From Bursaphelenchus xylophilus (lineage: Eukaryota; Nematoda; Chromadorea; Rhabditida; Aphelenchoididae): a stretch of DNA of 64,000 nt. Of this stretch, positions 12,170-24,500 are shown in pieces; within the stretch, counting starts at the first letter, position 1; every line of letters begins with the position of its first letter. The translations under genes and the position numbers were made by a program. Location of the stretch: NCBI GenBank assembly GCA_904066235.2, contig CAJFCV020000001.1, forward strand, positions 8,804,001 to 8,868,000, given 5' to 3'. The notes under the pieces are model-generated. The model was not told where the DNA came from and searched no databases. It saw only the letters and a list, made by a program, of their open reading frames with translations.

Positions 12170-14333
12170 AAGTGTAATTTGGACTGACTCTTTGATTCTC
12201 GGGCTGTGGAGATGCATTGTCCAATAAATGATGTCGCTCTCCGAGGGGGTCTAAAGTCTATAAACAACGTAAACAATCACAGTGTTTAAGGTTCGAGAAA
12301 TTTATCCTATTGTAATGAATACAGACCAAGTATTCTATGTAGAAACAAACGAAGTATTTGGTCAGGAACGGCACCTAAACTTATATGATATTAATTACCT
12401 GCGTTCAAAGAGCCTTTTATGTGGTGCATTGTGATCACGTATACATATATATGGAGGGAGTCACATTCGAAACGGAGCGACGGTACCAATTCCATTTCCC
12501 TTAGCGTTCTGTGATTTTGTTTTATTTTTGATAACCTTTCCAACAAATGAAACATTTAAAATTTCAAAATATACCAGAACAGTTCTCTCCCAAGTCCTGT
12601 ATTGTCATCATTTTGCATTTTTCCCCCGCTTTTGCACTGTGCATTTTGTTCGCGGAATTGAATTCCTCAAGAGTGATAAATGGGCGGAAATTGGAGATAT
12701 AAATGTTACTGGACGGAGTTGTTTTTTGTGATGAAAATGTGTCAGAATGAGGGATTTCCTGGGCATTTCCCGGGACCGCTTACGGCTTGCGGAACCTTTG
12801 CCGCCCGGAGGGGCGAGCGTTGAGACGAAACGCGAAAAACGCAAAAAAGGGCATCCGAAGAGTGGAGAAGACGAGTACGAAGTGACGGATGGAATTTCGG
12901 GACGGAGATGACTTATTGGAAACGAGGGCCGCGCCCCCTTCGGGAAACGCAATCTGGCCATAAAAGGTAGTCCAGAACCCCCCGCTCTCACCTTTAATCA
13001 CATACTTTACGGTAAATTTTAAGGGTGTTCAGAGATCGTTGTTGTTTTATCCACTCTGATCAAATTTTTTGATCTCAGTCTTCTTCCATTACATTTTTTG
13101 ACGCCTTCTCCAATCACGTCTTCCTTCTTTGTTACTTTTTTACTGCCCCCGTTCCCTCCTCTTTACCCCATCCCATTACAACCCCCTTCATTTTTTAATT
13201 TGCATGCCTGGCAACTCTTTTTTGTCCCCATCCCCGAGTGGGTTGTCCTATGTCATAATGAGTAAAAGAAAGACGGAAATTGTTTCTTTCTAAAAAACAT
13301 TTCCGCTCCGATGACTTCGGATATTGCACTTGGTCGACGATGATATTCTTGTCTCGGAATCCGATGACTTTTTGAAATTCTATTGTTATTCCCAATTGAA
13401 ATGGGTATTAACAGACTCCCTTTCGTTACTATATCATGTTTTTGTTCCAATCGTTTGTCAAAAATGTGATAAAAAAAGACCTCCGGGGAGTTTTTTACTG
13501 GTCCTCGCCGTCTCCCCGGGCACTCGGGATCATGGTTTCGGAGTTTATAGACTCAGTAAATGTTACTATGGCACTGCGTAGGAACGGGGGTAAGATCTTA
13601 ATGAGGTGATTTGAGCTGGCAACAGTTTTCTGAACTAAAAAAATTTAAATAAAAAAAGTAATCTGAATAGTTTGTAAGACTAAACCACCCACCTGATTAC
13701 TTTGTAATACATTATAGTTTAAACCACCGGTGTTCTGAAGTGCGTGTTCAAAGTTTATTATGCTTTTTTACAACGAAATTACTGCGTAAGAAATAATTAT
13801 ACATTATGTACACATATCTCCCTCTAATTACTTTTTTTCTCCTTTCAAACAATCTGTGAGGTAAATTGTTTAGGCAGTAATGCAGTTCTGATGGGGGTTT
13901 ACTCGGTTACAACTTTACTTTTTTTTACACTTACAATTCCACAAGATATTTTTTTTATAAATTCGGCTTCTTTTGGTCCTTTGATAACTCATTTTTAATT
14001 AAAAGTAAGGATTCTGATACAATATACTGGAATAAAATTATTGCTGGGAGTTTCTGGATGCCCTACGGCTTCAGAGTAAGGGAACAACACGGATAATAAA
14101 ATGCATTTGTGGGCTTGTTTGATTTCTTTTACATTTTTTGTAAATATTTTGCCGACTTCTGGAGTTTGTCTTTTTAATGTTGTTTTTTGAATCCTTGAAA
14201 TGAATACTCAAAGTGGATAGACAGATTCTGGAACAAGATATCTGCTCGGGAAGTTGGACCATTCCACTTTTTGTCTCAAAATAAGCCGCGAGATATCAAT
14301 TTTATCTAAATGTACCCCCAATTCTTGGGAAAG
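12170..14333. other. Gene-free stretch
   Basis: About 2.2 kb with no supported gene. It holds the TGCACTGTGCA palindrome at 12633-12643 (see findings), a GC-richer block at 12770-12990 without convincing coding signals, and an AT-rich tail with the direct repeat TAAACCACC at about 13683 and 13722. Confidence 0.45.
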
Positions 14334-14335
14334 TA

Positions 14336-14877
14336 CAGGGTGGTTCAGCTAAGTTCGCGGATGTAAAATGCTTATAACTTTTTATAGGATTGTTCAATTT
14401 TTATGAGCAATACCTCATTTTATTCCTTAGTAGTTACCATTTTGTTTAAAAAAAAGATCATTAAAAATTATCAGTCCTACGTCGAGTTATGACCCTTCAG
14501 AGTCAAACATGCTTTTTCACGTAAATTTTAAAAAAATTTACGGATTTTTTCGGATTTTCGGATTTTTTTTGATTCCGTCGTATTCTACGCAAAATTCTAT
14601 GACTTCTGAAGCCCACTTACAATTTACAATTATCGACCGGTCGAAAGTTATAAGCGATTTTCGAGATTTTTCGGAAATTTTCAGATTGAAGCGTGAAAAG
14701 GCAAGTTTGACTTTGAAGGGTCATAACTTGACGTAGGATTGATCATTTTTAATGATCTTTTTTTTAAACAAAATGGTAACTACTAAGGAATAAAATGAGC
14801 TATTGCTCATAAAAATTGAACAATCCTATAAAAAGTTATAAGCATTTTACATCCGCGAACTTAGCTGAACCACCCTG
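14336..14877. mobile_element. Palindromic Tc1/mariner-type MITE
   Basis: The 542-bp element is almost entirely palindromic: about 170 bp at each end are near-perfect reverse complements around a spacer of about 190 bp. The ends are CAGGGTGGTTCAGCTAAG and its complement. TA dinucleotides at 14334-14335 and 14878-14879 are the expected target duplication of Tc1/mariner elements, whose ends often begin CAGGGTG. There is no transposase frame. The arms are highly similar, so the copy is fairly recent or homogenised. Confidence 0.85.
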
Positions 14878-14879
14878 TA

Positions 14880-17800
14880 TTGATTGTAAACTGTAACTGA
14901 GGTCAGCGTCGTCTTCACTAGAGTTTGAAGCTGCTTTTTGAGAACGTTTTAGTGAATTTAGCCAATGTAAAACAGGATTCCGAGTGCAAATTAATGATGC
15001 ATAGCCATTGAACAAAAAGAACTTCTCCAAAAAACGAGAAGATCCCAATTTGCATACATTATCCCAGCCAAGATAAGGTCACAAATGGTGGCAATTGGGT
15101 TAGGGTTCCGGGAATGACCTTTTTAGCCTCATAATGACTTATATTTTACAAAAAAGGGTTTTTTTTCAAACTCAAGACCAACAAAAAGGTCGAGTTTAAA
15201 GCTCATCTTGCGGACCCAGTAAATCAATGGAATCTTCCGTTTTCCTCGGTTATTTAATTTCACATTTTCGGCCAAAAACTTTGCGAACGTAGACCAAAGT
15301 AAAGGGAGGAAAAGTAAAGAGTAAAAGAGAGTAAGAGAGTAGCGCCCTCTGGCTGTTGGCCAACAAAGGGAAAAGACGCGAGGCCGGGGCATTCCGAAAA
15401 AGAAATGGCTTCGGTCTCAGGAAAATTGAAGAATTTTTCGCGGCCGAAAAAGCCAAGGCTCCCGTTTCCGTTTAAGGCTTTTACGGGCAAGGGGAAAGTC
15501 CTTGAACAACGGAGGGGAGAAAATAAAAAGTTGCGCGACTGATTGGCCAATCCAATTTCTCTGTTATTGTCGTCTATTCTGAGAATGCCTGAGGCAATGT
15601 CGAGGACGGTTTGTATCAGGGGATCCCTGCAACTTGAACGGATTTTTGTGGCCTTGGCCGGTTCCTGAAGGGGTCGTGGCTCCAAAAAGGCCATCTTAAA
15701 TTAACGGGCGTTTGCAGACGTGGGCAATTATAGATGGTTGACCAGTGGAGGCAGCCGGCTTCAGCTTGTTTTCCATTTTCCTCTGTTTTTGGCCGTTTTT
15801 ACATTATTTCTTCATTTTGATCGACTCTCAGCTACTTCTATCTGTTTATTTGGCCGTATCGTCCTTTAAAATTTGCTCCTAATTAGTTTTATTATTTTTT
15901 TGATTCCGTGTAAGATTTTTCCGGGAATTGTATTAATTCGGTTAAAGTAACCTTTGTTCTCTTTTTTACAACGTATTTTTTGCCAGGATTTACTTCAAAA
16001 TCCTAAAATTCTCTCCGTTTTCTTGTTTGTCAACTTAATTTCGACCGTTCCCCTCTTTTACAATCTAGAAGTTTATTTGCCCTCAGGGTATTTTATGCAT
16101 TCCGACGTCTAGTTCGACTAATTCTGAGAGTTTCATTTAATTTATTTCCTTCCTTGCACTAGTACATTTAATTTCGACATCATTTTAATTGTGTTTCCTT
16201 CCGTTCATGCATTAATTTACATTGTAAGGCATCTTTTTTCATTTTCCACCGACGATTGGTTTACCATTGTTAAGTAATTCATATCCCCCGCACTCGAATA
16301 CTACTCTATTTTTTAGTTACAATTTAGCGCCGACCTTTTGTTTGTCATAAAACACGTCATCAGAAAGGTGGGAAGGTCACAATTCCTTTATAATAATGTT
16401 ATTTTTGGAGGTGTAAAATGATATTTTCGCTGGGGTTCCGCTGTAAATTCATTACTTTCAGGTACTGGCCGCATATTTTCAGGGTGTTTTCGTGTCAGGT
16501 TTCGGTTGTTTTTGTGTCCATAAATAGCGTCATCAGGACGGATTTAAAGGCCGAAAAGAGTTTGGCGACGAAATAAATTGGATTGGGCAGGAAAAATGGA
16601 AAAATTCTAGAGTAATTGCAGCCAAATTAGAGTAGAATAAAAGGAACACAATTTAATGCCCTGAGGGCACAAGAAGGGCCTGAGACACATTGGACTTGTG
16701 CCAAAGGGTTTACAGCTTCCGTTAGGGTCAAAAGTTTAGTTAAAAGTTTTGGGGTTTCAAAGTAATCGAAATTACTACGTAAGAAATATGTAATAAGTTT
16801 TCCTTCAAAATAAACTGTGATTACTCTATTAGGGACCTTTTTCTTTCATCAACTTTTTATTTCCCACACCTAATGAAGTTGAAAACATTTACAAGGTTTT
16901 CGTAATGCCATATGCACATATCTAAAGGTTATATTCGACATGCCAATTTGATTATTCCTCAGGGATTTCGGGAAGGATTTTATTTAATTTTGTTATGTTT
17001 GCAGAAAAAAAGTGGTGGATTATAATATATGATTTTGTAATATTGCAGCATTACTGTAATTACAGTAATGAATTGTTACTTTTGTTTTATTAAAAATTCT
17101 TGTTTTTTCTTTCAAACCTTTTATTTCACTTTTAAAAAATAACGGCCATATTTTTTATATAGTAAAAAAGACGGTGGCAAGCAATCAAAAAGGTGGTTAC
17201 AAGTGGTGAAAATCCGCTTTCAGCCAACTAAACGGTTTAAGATCCGAAAAATGATTAGATGATTAACTGTTATGGTAACAGGGGAGAGAGTCCCTTTCCA
17301 TATTCATGAAAAACGTCTTCTGCCTATCCTCGCCTTAGGGGTTTTATTGTTTTGTCTTCTGGCCTTCAGGCAATATTTTTTTTTTAAATTTTTTTCCGAT
17401 TTCTCAAAAAATTTCCTATTCTTAAATTTACATCTTTAAATTTTATTGTAAATATTTTGATTGAAATTATTTGGATATGTGTGTAGTTAAGGGTGCAATG
17501 ACTACTTTTTGCGTTTGAATTTTAAATTTCCGGTCATGGGTTCCATCTGCAAGACCTGGAAACTTTTCGGTCTCCAGAAGAATATGAATAAATTATGAAA
17601 AAAAGAGCAGAGGAAGGGTAAAATGCAGGTATAAGAGTAGTCTTAGGACCTGTTTCCTTATCTTTGTTACACTTGTTGCTGAAATTTGATGCCCGATTTT
17701 TGAGATTCAAGCCTTTCGTTCTCTGAATTGTATCATGTGTAATATAAATTAATGTGAATGTTTGGCTTCTTGGCCTTTCTTATTAAATTTTAAGACTCCC

Positions 17801-18470
17801 AACATCTACTTTATAGCGTATCAATTGCAATTTGTTTTAGTCCCTCCACCTTCTTGTTTCTGTTTTATAATGCAAAATTTCCTGATGTCTCGATCTCCTC
17901 AAGTCTTTAAGTATGACGTTGTGTGTAGTCCCAAACGTCTCTCCCTCTCTGGGCATCATCAACTGCCCCTTCTAGAGTCTATTCGGGTAAATTCAGCGAA
18001 GAAAAATGGAGGGAAATGGGCAGAGGAATTGTAATTTAATCTTTTTTTCGTTAAACGGGATTTGTTTTATTGATACATTTACATTTTTATCGGTTTTCGG
18101 GTATGGGAATCCTTAATTTGCGCGTTCTGGGGTTGTTATCGGATTGCATGGGATTTTGCGACAGATGACGTGAAATTAAGAGATCGGGAATGGAGCCGCC
18201 TGAGTGTTTTATGGACAGTCATTGTCGACAATGCCCCAATTCTCAAATTTTCAATCGATTTCCTGCCTAAAGAACAGTCTTTTTTAAAGTTTTACAAATT
18301 TCGAATGATGACAATTATCCTGCCACAACAGCATTTAATTTTACATCACCAGTTGTCGAACCTTTTGATTTGCCAAACGCCTTCAAGCGTGATCGACATA
18401 TCATCCCAATATTTTCGTTTCTTTCCTTCGATCTCCTGGTATTAAATGTAGATCTCCTTGTTTGTTGTTG
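14880..18470. other. Intergenic region upstream of unc-13
   Basis: About 3.6 kb without a supported gene. A 144-codon minus-strand frame at 15260-15694 matches nothing I know. Notable sequence words: TGCCCTGAGGGCA at 16657-16669 and a perfect 22-bp palindrome at 17049-17070. The promoter of the long unc-13 transcript probably lies here. Confidence 0.45.
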
Positions 18471-18473
18471 CAG
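18464..18473 (+). promoter_or_regulatory. Acceptor site 5' of unc-13 long form
   Basis: TTGTTGTTGCAG ends at 18473, 63 nt before the ATG at 18537. It is either a 5' UTR cis-splice acceptor or a spliced-leader site; the sequence cannot distinguish the two. Confidence 0.45.
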
Positions 18474-18536
18474 GTATATATGCCCGTTCCACGCCATCCC
18501 TTACCTCCGCTGAGCCCGTGCCGTCCGTAGTCAGCG

Positions 18537-21500
18537 ATGTCCTTGCTCTGTGTGACCAGTAAGTCCCTTCGCTTTGCTGATTCGTGTGCTTTTTTCTTTC
18601 GCTCTATCGCTGCAACGATCGCTAACGTTTTTTGGTTCCTTTTAAGTATTTCCTGCCTGATTTGTGTATTGTGAAAATGCTGCGACAGAGCAGTTTGGAG
18701 GTGTTCACGATTATCGTTTCAGTCAAACGTGCGCAACTTCACGGAACAGCAGGTGAGTGTGGGACGTTATTATCAGTTTGTCAGGAAATGAGATTGTTTT
18801 TGTGTCATCAAAATTCGAAAATCTTTTAATTGCTGCATCGGATGTTATTTTGCATTAATCTCGATTATTTTTAATCCCCAAGATGACCAGGAAACCCAAA
18901 TATTCTTAATCTTTGATATCCTACATGTCACAATTCCAAATGTGCCTTGTTGCACGATATTTTATATAATCCTTGCAACCGTTCGGGCAACTTTCGTAAT
19001 AAGTACCAAACTTCCCTAATAAAAATGAAAATTGGATTGAAATATAATATAATATATTTAGATACATATGTTAGGATAAAGGGGCATACCAGGGATTTAG
19101 AGATGTCAAATCTTGCATAATATTCTGTGCATTTCCAGAGGAATTCCACTCGTATGTGACGGTCAAATTACAAAACGTAAAGTCGACGACGGTCGCAGTC
19201 AGAGGGCCCAAACCATCTTGGGAACAGGAATTCATATTGTAAGCGGTCTTATTATTTAGTAGCCCTTTAACAATTTTACCGCCTAACCAACTCTCTAGTG
19301 AGACGAATCGCCTCGATCAAGGGCTGATGGTGGAGTTGTGGAACAAGGGAGTTCTCTGGGACAAACTGATCGGGGTCCACTACCTTCCTTTGTATCAAGT
19401 CCAATATCGAGCAGGTCCAGGGCCGGGCGTGTGGCTTCAGATTGATCAGGAATTGGAAACGAGGAATGGCCAGACTGTGGGGACGTGTAAACCAACCGGA
19501 CATTCGGTGATGGTGGATGTCAGATTCGAACTTCCTTTTGGCAAGCTATTCTTTGATCCTCAACTAGTCCAAGGCTACTTTTGCATAAATTTATTCTCCT
19601 TAATTGGTCATGAATATCTTGATCAAAGGCCATTTACATTTATTTTGTGGTCCCTCTGGTCTGTTTTTAGATTACTTTTTCGAAATTATTGCCTTTTTTT
19701 CCGATTAGACCGCCTTAAGCAGCAGCAAAAGGATGACTTTAAGGGCGTGTTTAATGAACTCCGTCATGCTCTACACGCTCTCTAATTATGCGGCAGTTCC
19801 TTTTTGGCTCTGTTTGTATTAGATATTATGCCTCCGGGGAAGTGTGTAAAATTTTATAAAAAGATTGTTGAAAATGTTTTGAAAATCCCGAAATTTCCGG
19901 CAGTATAAAAGGAAAGGCCTCGCTTTGGGCAACAATTAGCTGCGTTCTTTTTGTGAATAATTCAGACTCCATGAATTCGCTGAAATCTTAATTCTCTTTC
20001 GCGTTTTCGGCCCAAAATTCACCTGAATGGGGGTTTGGACCGACTTTTCCGGTCCGGTAATTCAGTCCGCTGTGCGTGGAGAGGCGGGTGTCCAGAAGGC
20101 CAGGTTTCTGGAGCCCCGATTCCCAGATTTCCCGCTCAATGCCCTGGGGGGTTTTTTGCGCCGGCCGCTTATAGTTGTGTTGTTATTATTGGGGCCAGGC
20201 ATTCTGCGGGGAGAGTACGAATCTTCAAATGTTGGAGGGAAATACGTGCTAATGTGACGTATTCTGAATTGGTTTGGGCAGGGCAGGGGACAGGAGGGAG
20301 GGGAAAGATCTCCACGCTTTTTGTTATGGAATTGCTGAGGTCATGAGGTTCAGAAATTTTGGAATCTCGTCTTTGTGCGGCCTTTTTTATTATTTCTTTT
20401 GACATTTTTTACAGATTTTGTTAATGAAGTTAATTTAAAGCTCGAATAATATTTTTTTTGTTTTCAACCTTTGCCCTTTTCGAATACTTATCTAAGAACG
20501 GGTTGTTTAAGACGCCTTTTATCTTCAATTCCCATTAATTAATTATGCAAATCAGGGTCTCCGTAGACAGCCAAAAGTGGTAAATATGAGGAATCGGAGG
20601 TGTCCCGGGGAGATGACAAGATGGAATGTCCTTGGCCGCATATTCAAACGGAGTTTATGCATAAATTATGGGACCAAAATTATTTGTTAAGGGACGAGGG
20701 GAGTGGGTGGCCTCACGCAATTAAATTTAATTTTCCGGTAAAAGTCTTTATCCAGAAGAAATGGCCCTGGAAAAAGTAACTTTGGCAGCTGTAAATACAA
20801 GATTAGAATTGCCAAACGCTGCTTAAAACCGTTTTCATTCCTTCAAAAAGTGCATTTTACTCTTTGATTTCTTTTTTTGGGCGATAACTAGTGGCCAAGA
20901 CGGAGTTTTCGGGATTAGTCCAATTACTTTTAAATGTCGCATGCAGTCCTTTAACTGCTTTCCTTTTCTTTTTGGGGAAATTCTTCCAATCTGACACTTT
21001 AATATCATATTTTCCAAATCGAATTACATCCTCTGGCCGTTAATTTTTTCTCCGAAAACGTCGAGAAGAGCCTGAAAATGATATTTTAAATATTTTTTTT
21101 AGCTTATTATCAATAATTGGAATCGTATTTTAGAGGCCCAATCGGCGGATGCAGAGGAAGTTCAGCGCCGACTTCAAGAGCTCAACCGATTTGTGGAAAA
21201 CGTAAGTGAAACGCTGTTTAATTTTATAAGAAGAACTGCGAGGCCTCGGGTGCTCGGATTATCTTGGAATGTTGCGTTCGGCTTCTGAACTAGCCATAAA
21301 TCTCTTCCTGGGAGTTTTAGCCCCCAATTTAGCCCCCATCAAGTTTTGGAACGGTCTTTTTTTGCGAGAGAGCATGCGAAATGAGGAGAGTCGGGCGGAC
21401 AAAAAACGGGTTTTGCCCATAATGTTTTCGGATGTATTTTTTTTTGATAAATTGTGCACAATAATTGAGATTGACGTTGTTATTTTGATGTTCGAAAAAA

Positions 21501-24500
21501 GGACAAAACTCTTCGCTTCCAGTCCGAAGAGTCGGCATTTTCTGAGAAGCGCGGGCTAGGAATACATAATTATATCTCAGAAGATCAACTCTAAATTTGA
21601 GCCCACTTTCCTCCAATTCTGTTTGCTAACGTCAAAGATTTCCCCTTTTAGTCATCGGTTTAAATGTTATACTTTTTATCGACACTATTGTCACCACTTA
21701 AATTATTTTTTTAGGAAGGTCAGATCTCACAAAGAGCACCGTTTAGTCATTGTAAGTCCATTTTCAAGAACAATTGCATTTGTATTGTAGTTGGTATTAC
21801 ATTTGAGTTGTTATCTAATTTATGAAGGGGTATGTTGTACCTTTGGCAGTAGTAGATTGTAGCAATGTCCAAGCTATGCAGTTGGCGTTGCCTTTTGAAA
21901 ATTTTTAACATTAGAAGGCAGAAGTGGCTATATTTTAAAGCGTCTTATATTCAATTTTTGGAGAGGTAATAACATAATTCTCTTCTTGGAAACCACATTG
22001 CTTTGAGCGTTTATAGGGAAGATATGCGTTTGAGAAGCTTGTTACATTTTAAGCAGTATTCTAAGATACTATGGCTATGAAACCTGAGGATTACCATGAG
22101 AAAAGTGAGTTTTGGGAAGAATAATTTTATGTAATTACCAGAGGCAATTGGTTACTGTAAGCTGGGAAAATGAGTCTTTACCTCACCTTTCACAATTTTT
22201 GGCGTCGGTTTTTGAAATACAATAACTTCTCAAGGCCTCTCGAACGGTGTGTAGCACACGTAACTTGGCCGTGGATAGTTTGTACAAGTCCCTTGTTAGG
22301 TCATAAATTAACAATTTACTTAACGCATTTCCAATATTTTGCCTCTCCTTTGAGAAAATATTACCTTGAAGGACCAAATTTTCTAACCTTTTGCGTCGGA
22401 TGCTTAGTATAATATAATGTATAAAATGATTCCCCCCGCCCCTGCCGCATTGCCTCCGGCACTTTGAGTGCATTCATCCAGTGATTCTTTTTTGTTTAAT
22501 TAAAGTTTTTTCTTTTCCCCGTTTAATCGCCGAGATTAAGGCCAAAAAAAGGAAGCGAAGAGAGAGCGGGCCCAGATGTATAATATAACTAACAAGCCGT
22601 TCTTTTGTTGCCCTCCTCACTCCTTCTTATCCCACTGAATATTTTAGCGGGAGTGTCGGAGGACAGTGATTACACTTCTGACGTCTCTTTCCCGATCCAT
22701 CAGAACAACCAATCAGTGCATCAGTGGGGATCGCATCTGCATCCCTCGAACGTCGCGTCCACAAATTCGTGTACAATTCAGAATCCACCGTTCGAAGAGG
22801 AGTTTGATGGGCATCCGGAGGACGTGCTGAGTGTGAGTACCAACTTCCAGAACACCCAGGAATATCAGGAGAATACATACGGATTGGTGAGTGAAATGTT
22901 TCCTTTTCTTGAGTTTAGAACTGAACTTAGAACTGAACTCTTCTTTAAAACATTATCTCTGTATCAAATTGCTACAAATATTTTTATCTTTTTGTCTCTT
23001 TAGATCTCAGATCGTATCTCCAGTTTTTCACCGTACTTATTTTAAATTTAATTCGGTTATTCTTTTGCCCTTCTCCAATTTAATTTTATCTCTGCAACGC
23101 CTTGCACTTAAATCAAATGCCAAATATTTACTTCCATTTTTCCATTTCAGTCCAATTATTCCGAGCCCTACAACTACGAGCTCGACCGGCAGAGTCCGCA
23201 CGGGCTTCGCAGATTCCATCTGAATCCGGCCGAGAACCTGGAGGAGGAGAGCTACGGGAACGGACAGATCTATCAGTCCGGCTACTACGATGCGTATATG
23301 CATTCTATACCGGAGGACGAATACAAGGGCGAGGACAACGAGGGGAATGTCTACAGTGAGGATGGTGAGTGATTTAAAAGCACGTTTCTTTGATTGCAGG
23401 GAAAGATTTTGGAACTAACTCGGCAAAAATTTAAAACATTCTAAAACTCGTGTGAGATTTCTAGCTTGCGCTTTTGAAAACTCCGAAATTTTTGATAGGA
23501 TATAAAAAAACCTTTTTTGTGAACTTTTGATGCGAAAATTTGAGGCCCAATTATAGTACATAACATAAGGCGCATGCGTTCTACATTTCTTCGGACCCCC
23601 TCGTAGAAACCCGGATTTCTTGTCTGTGGGTCCTCTAGACAACATTTGCGTGTTTTCCGTCTAAAAAACAGACAAAAACTTGTTTGAGATAACAGACAAG
23701 TGGAAGATTACCGTGATCGATGTCGGCGACGACGGTCGCCGGCCTTCGGTTTCGGCGAGTTCCGTCGCATAATTTGGGATGTGACGTGTTGTTTTTCGTC
23801 TTAGAGATTGTCCCAATTTCGTCGCCAGTGACAGTTCGGGTCAACGAAATATTTTTATATGTAATCAGGGGTGCTGATTGGGATAATCCTATCCACCACA
23901 TGAAAAGCTTTGATTCTCAGCTATTGGTTATGTTAGTCTATATACTAATAACGGACTTTTTAGGGGCTTATCCCACAGGCTCATCGGTAGAACGGACCTC
24001 AGGAGAGGAGTACAACACGACCCCTTCCTTCCCGGATGCCTCTCTCCATCATCTCCCCCAACCCTCGACGCCTGATTACACTAAGCCTGAGGGCATGAAC
24101 GGGGGATTTGATATTCATCAACAAATCTACAATGAATACGCACAATACGATGACACGGGTCTTCAGCCTTATCCAGAGGAAATTCCAGAAGAATTCGATG
24201 CAGAATTGGAGGACATTGAACCGACCTATATGGATCGGCAAGACCCCGGAAGAAGGGGATTAAGGAGGGTCCAAGTCCAAGGAGAGTACGGGTACGATAG
24301 TCACGAAGAACCGGGTACTTCTGAATATCCACAGGAAGACTATTCAGGACAAAATTATGACTCTCCAAAGGAATATGAACAAAGTTTGGATAAGGGATTT
24401 CAAGGAGAAGATCATCAATTTGAAGAAGTCAATCGACAATACGATTCTGGTCAGGAATACGGAACTACTCGACAATATGACTCCGGAAAAGAATTTGAAG

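Noticed and set aside
15260..15694. 144-codon minus-strand open frame
   Set aside because: No family resemblance, no splice sites or acceptor near the Met, and two overlapping frames of similar quality on the same strand; looks like chance in a GC-richer spacer.
20027..20346. Overlapping GC-rich frames in the unc-13 GC-AG intron
   Set aside because: Flanking splice sites and phase do not connect them to unc-13, and the translations look random.
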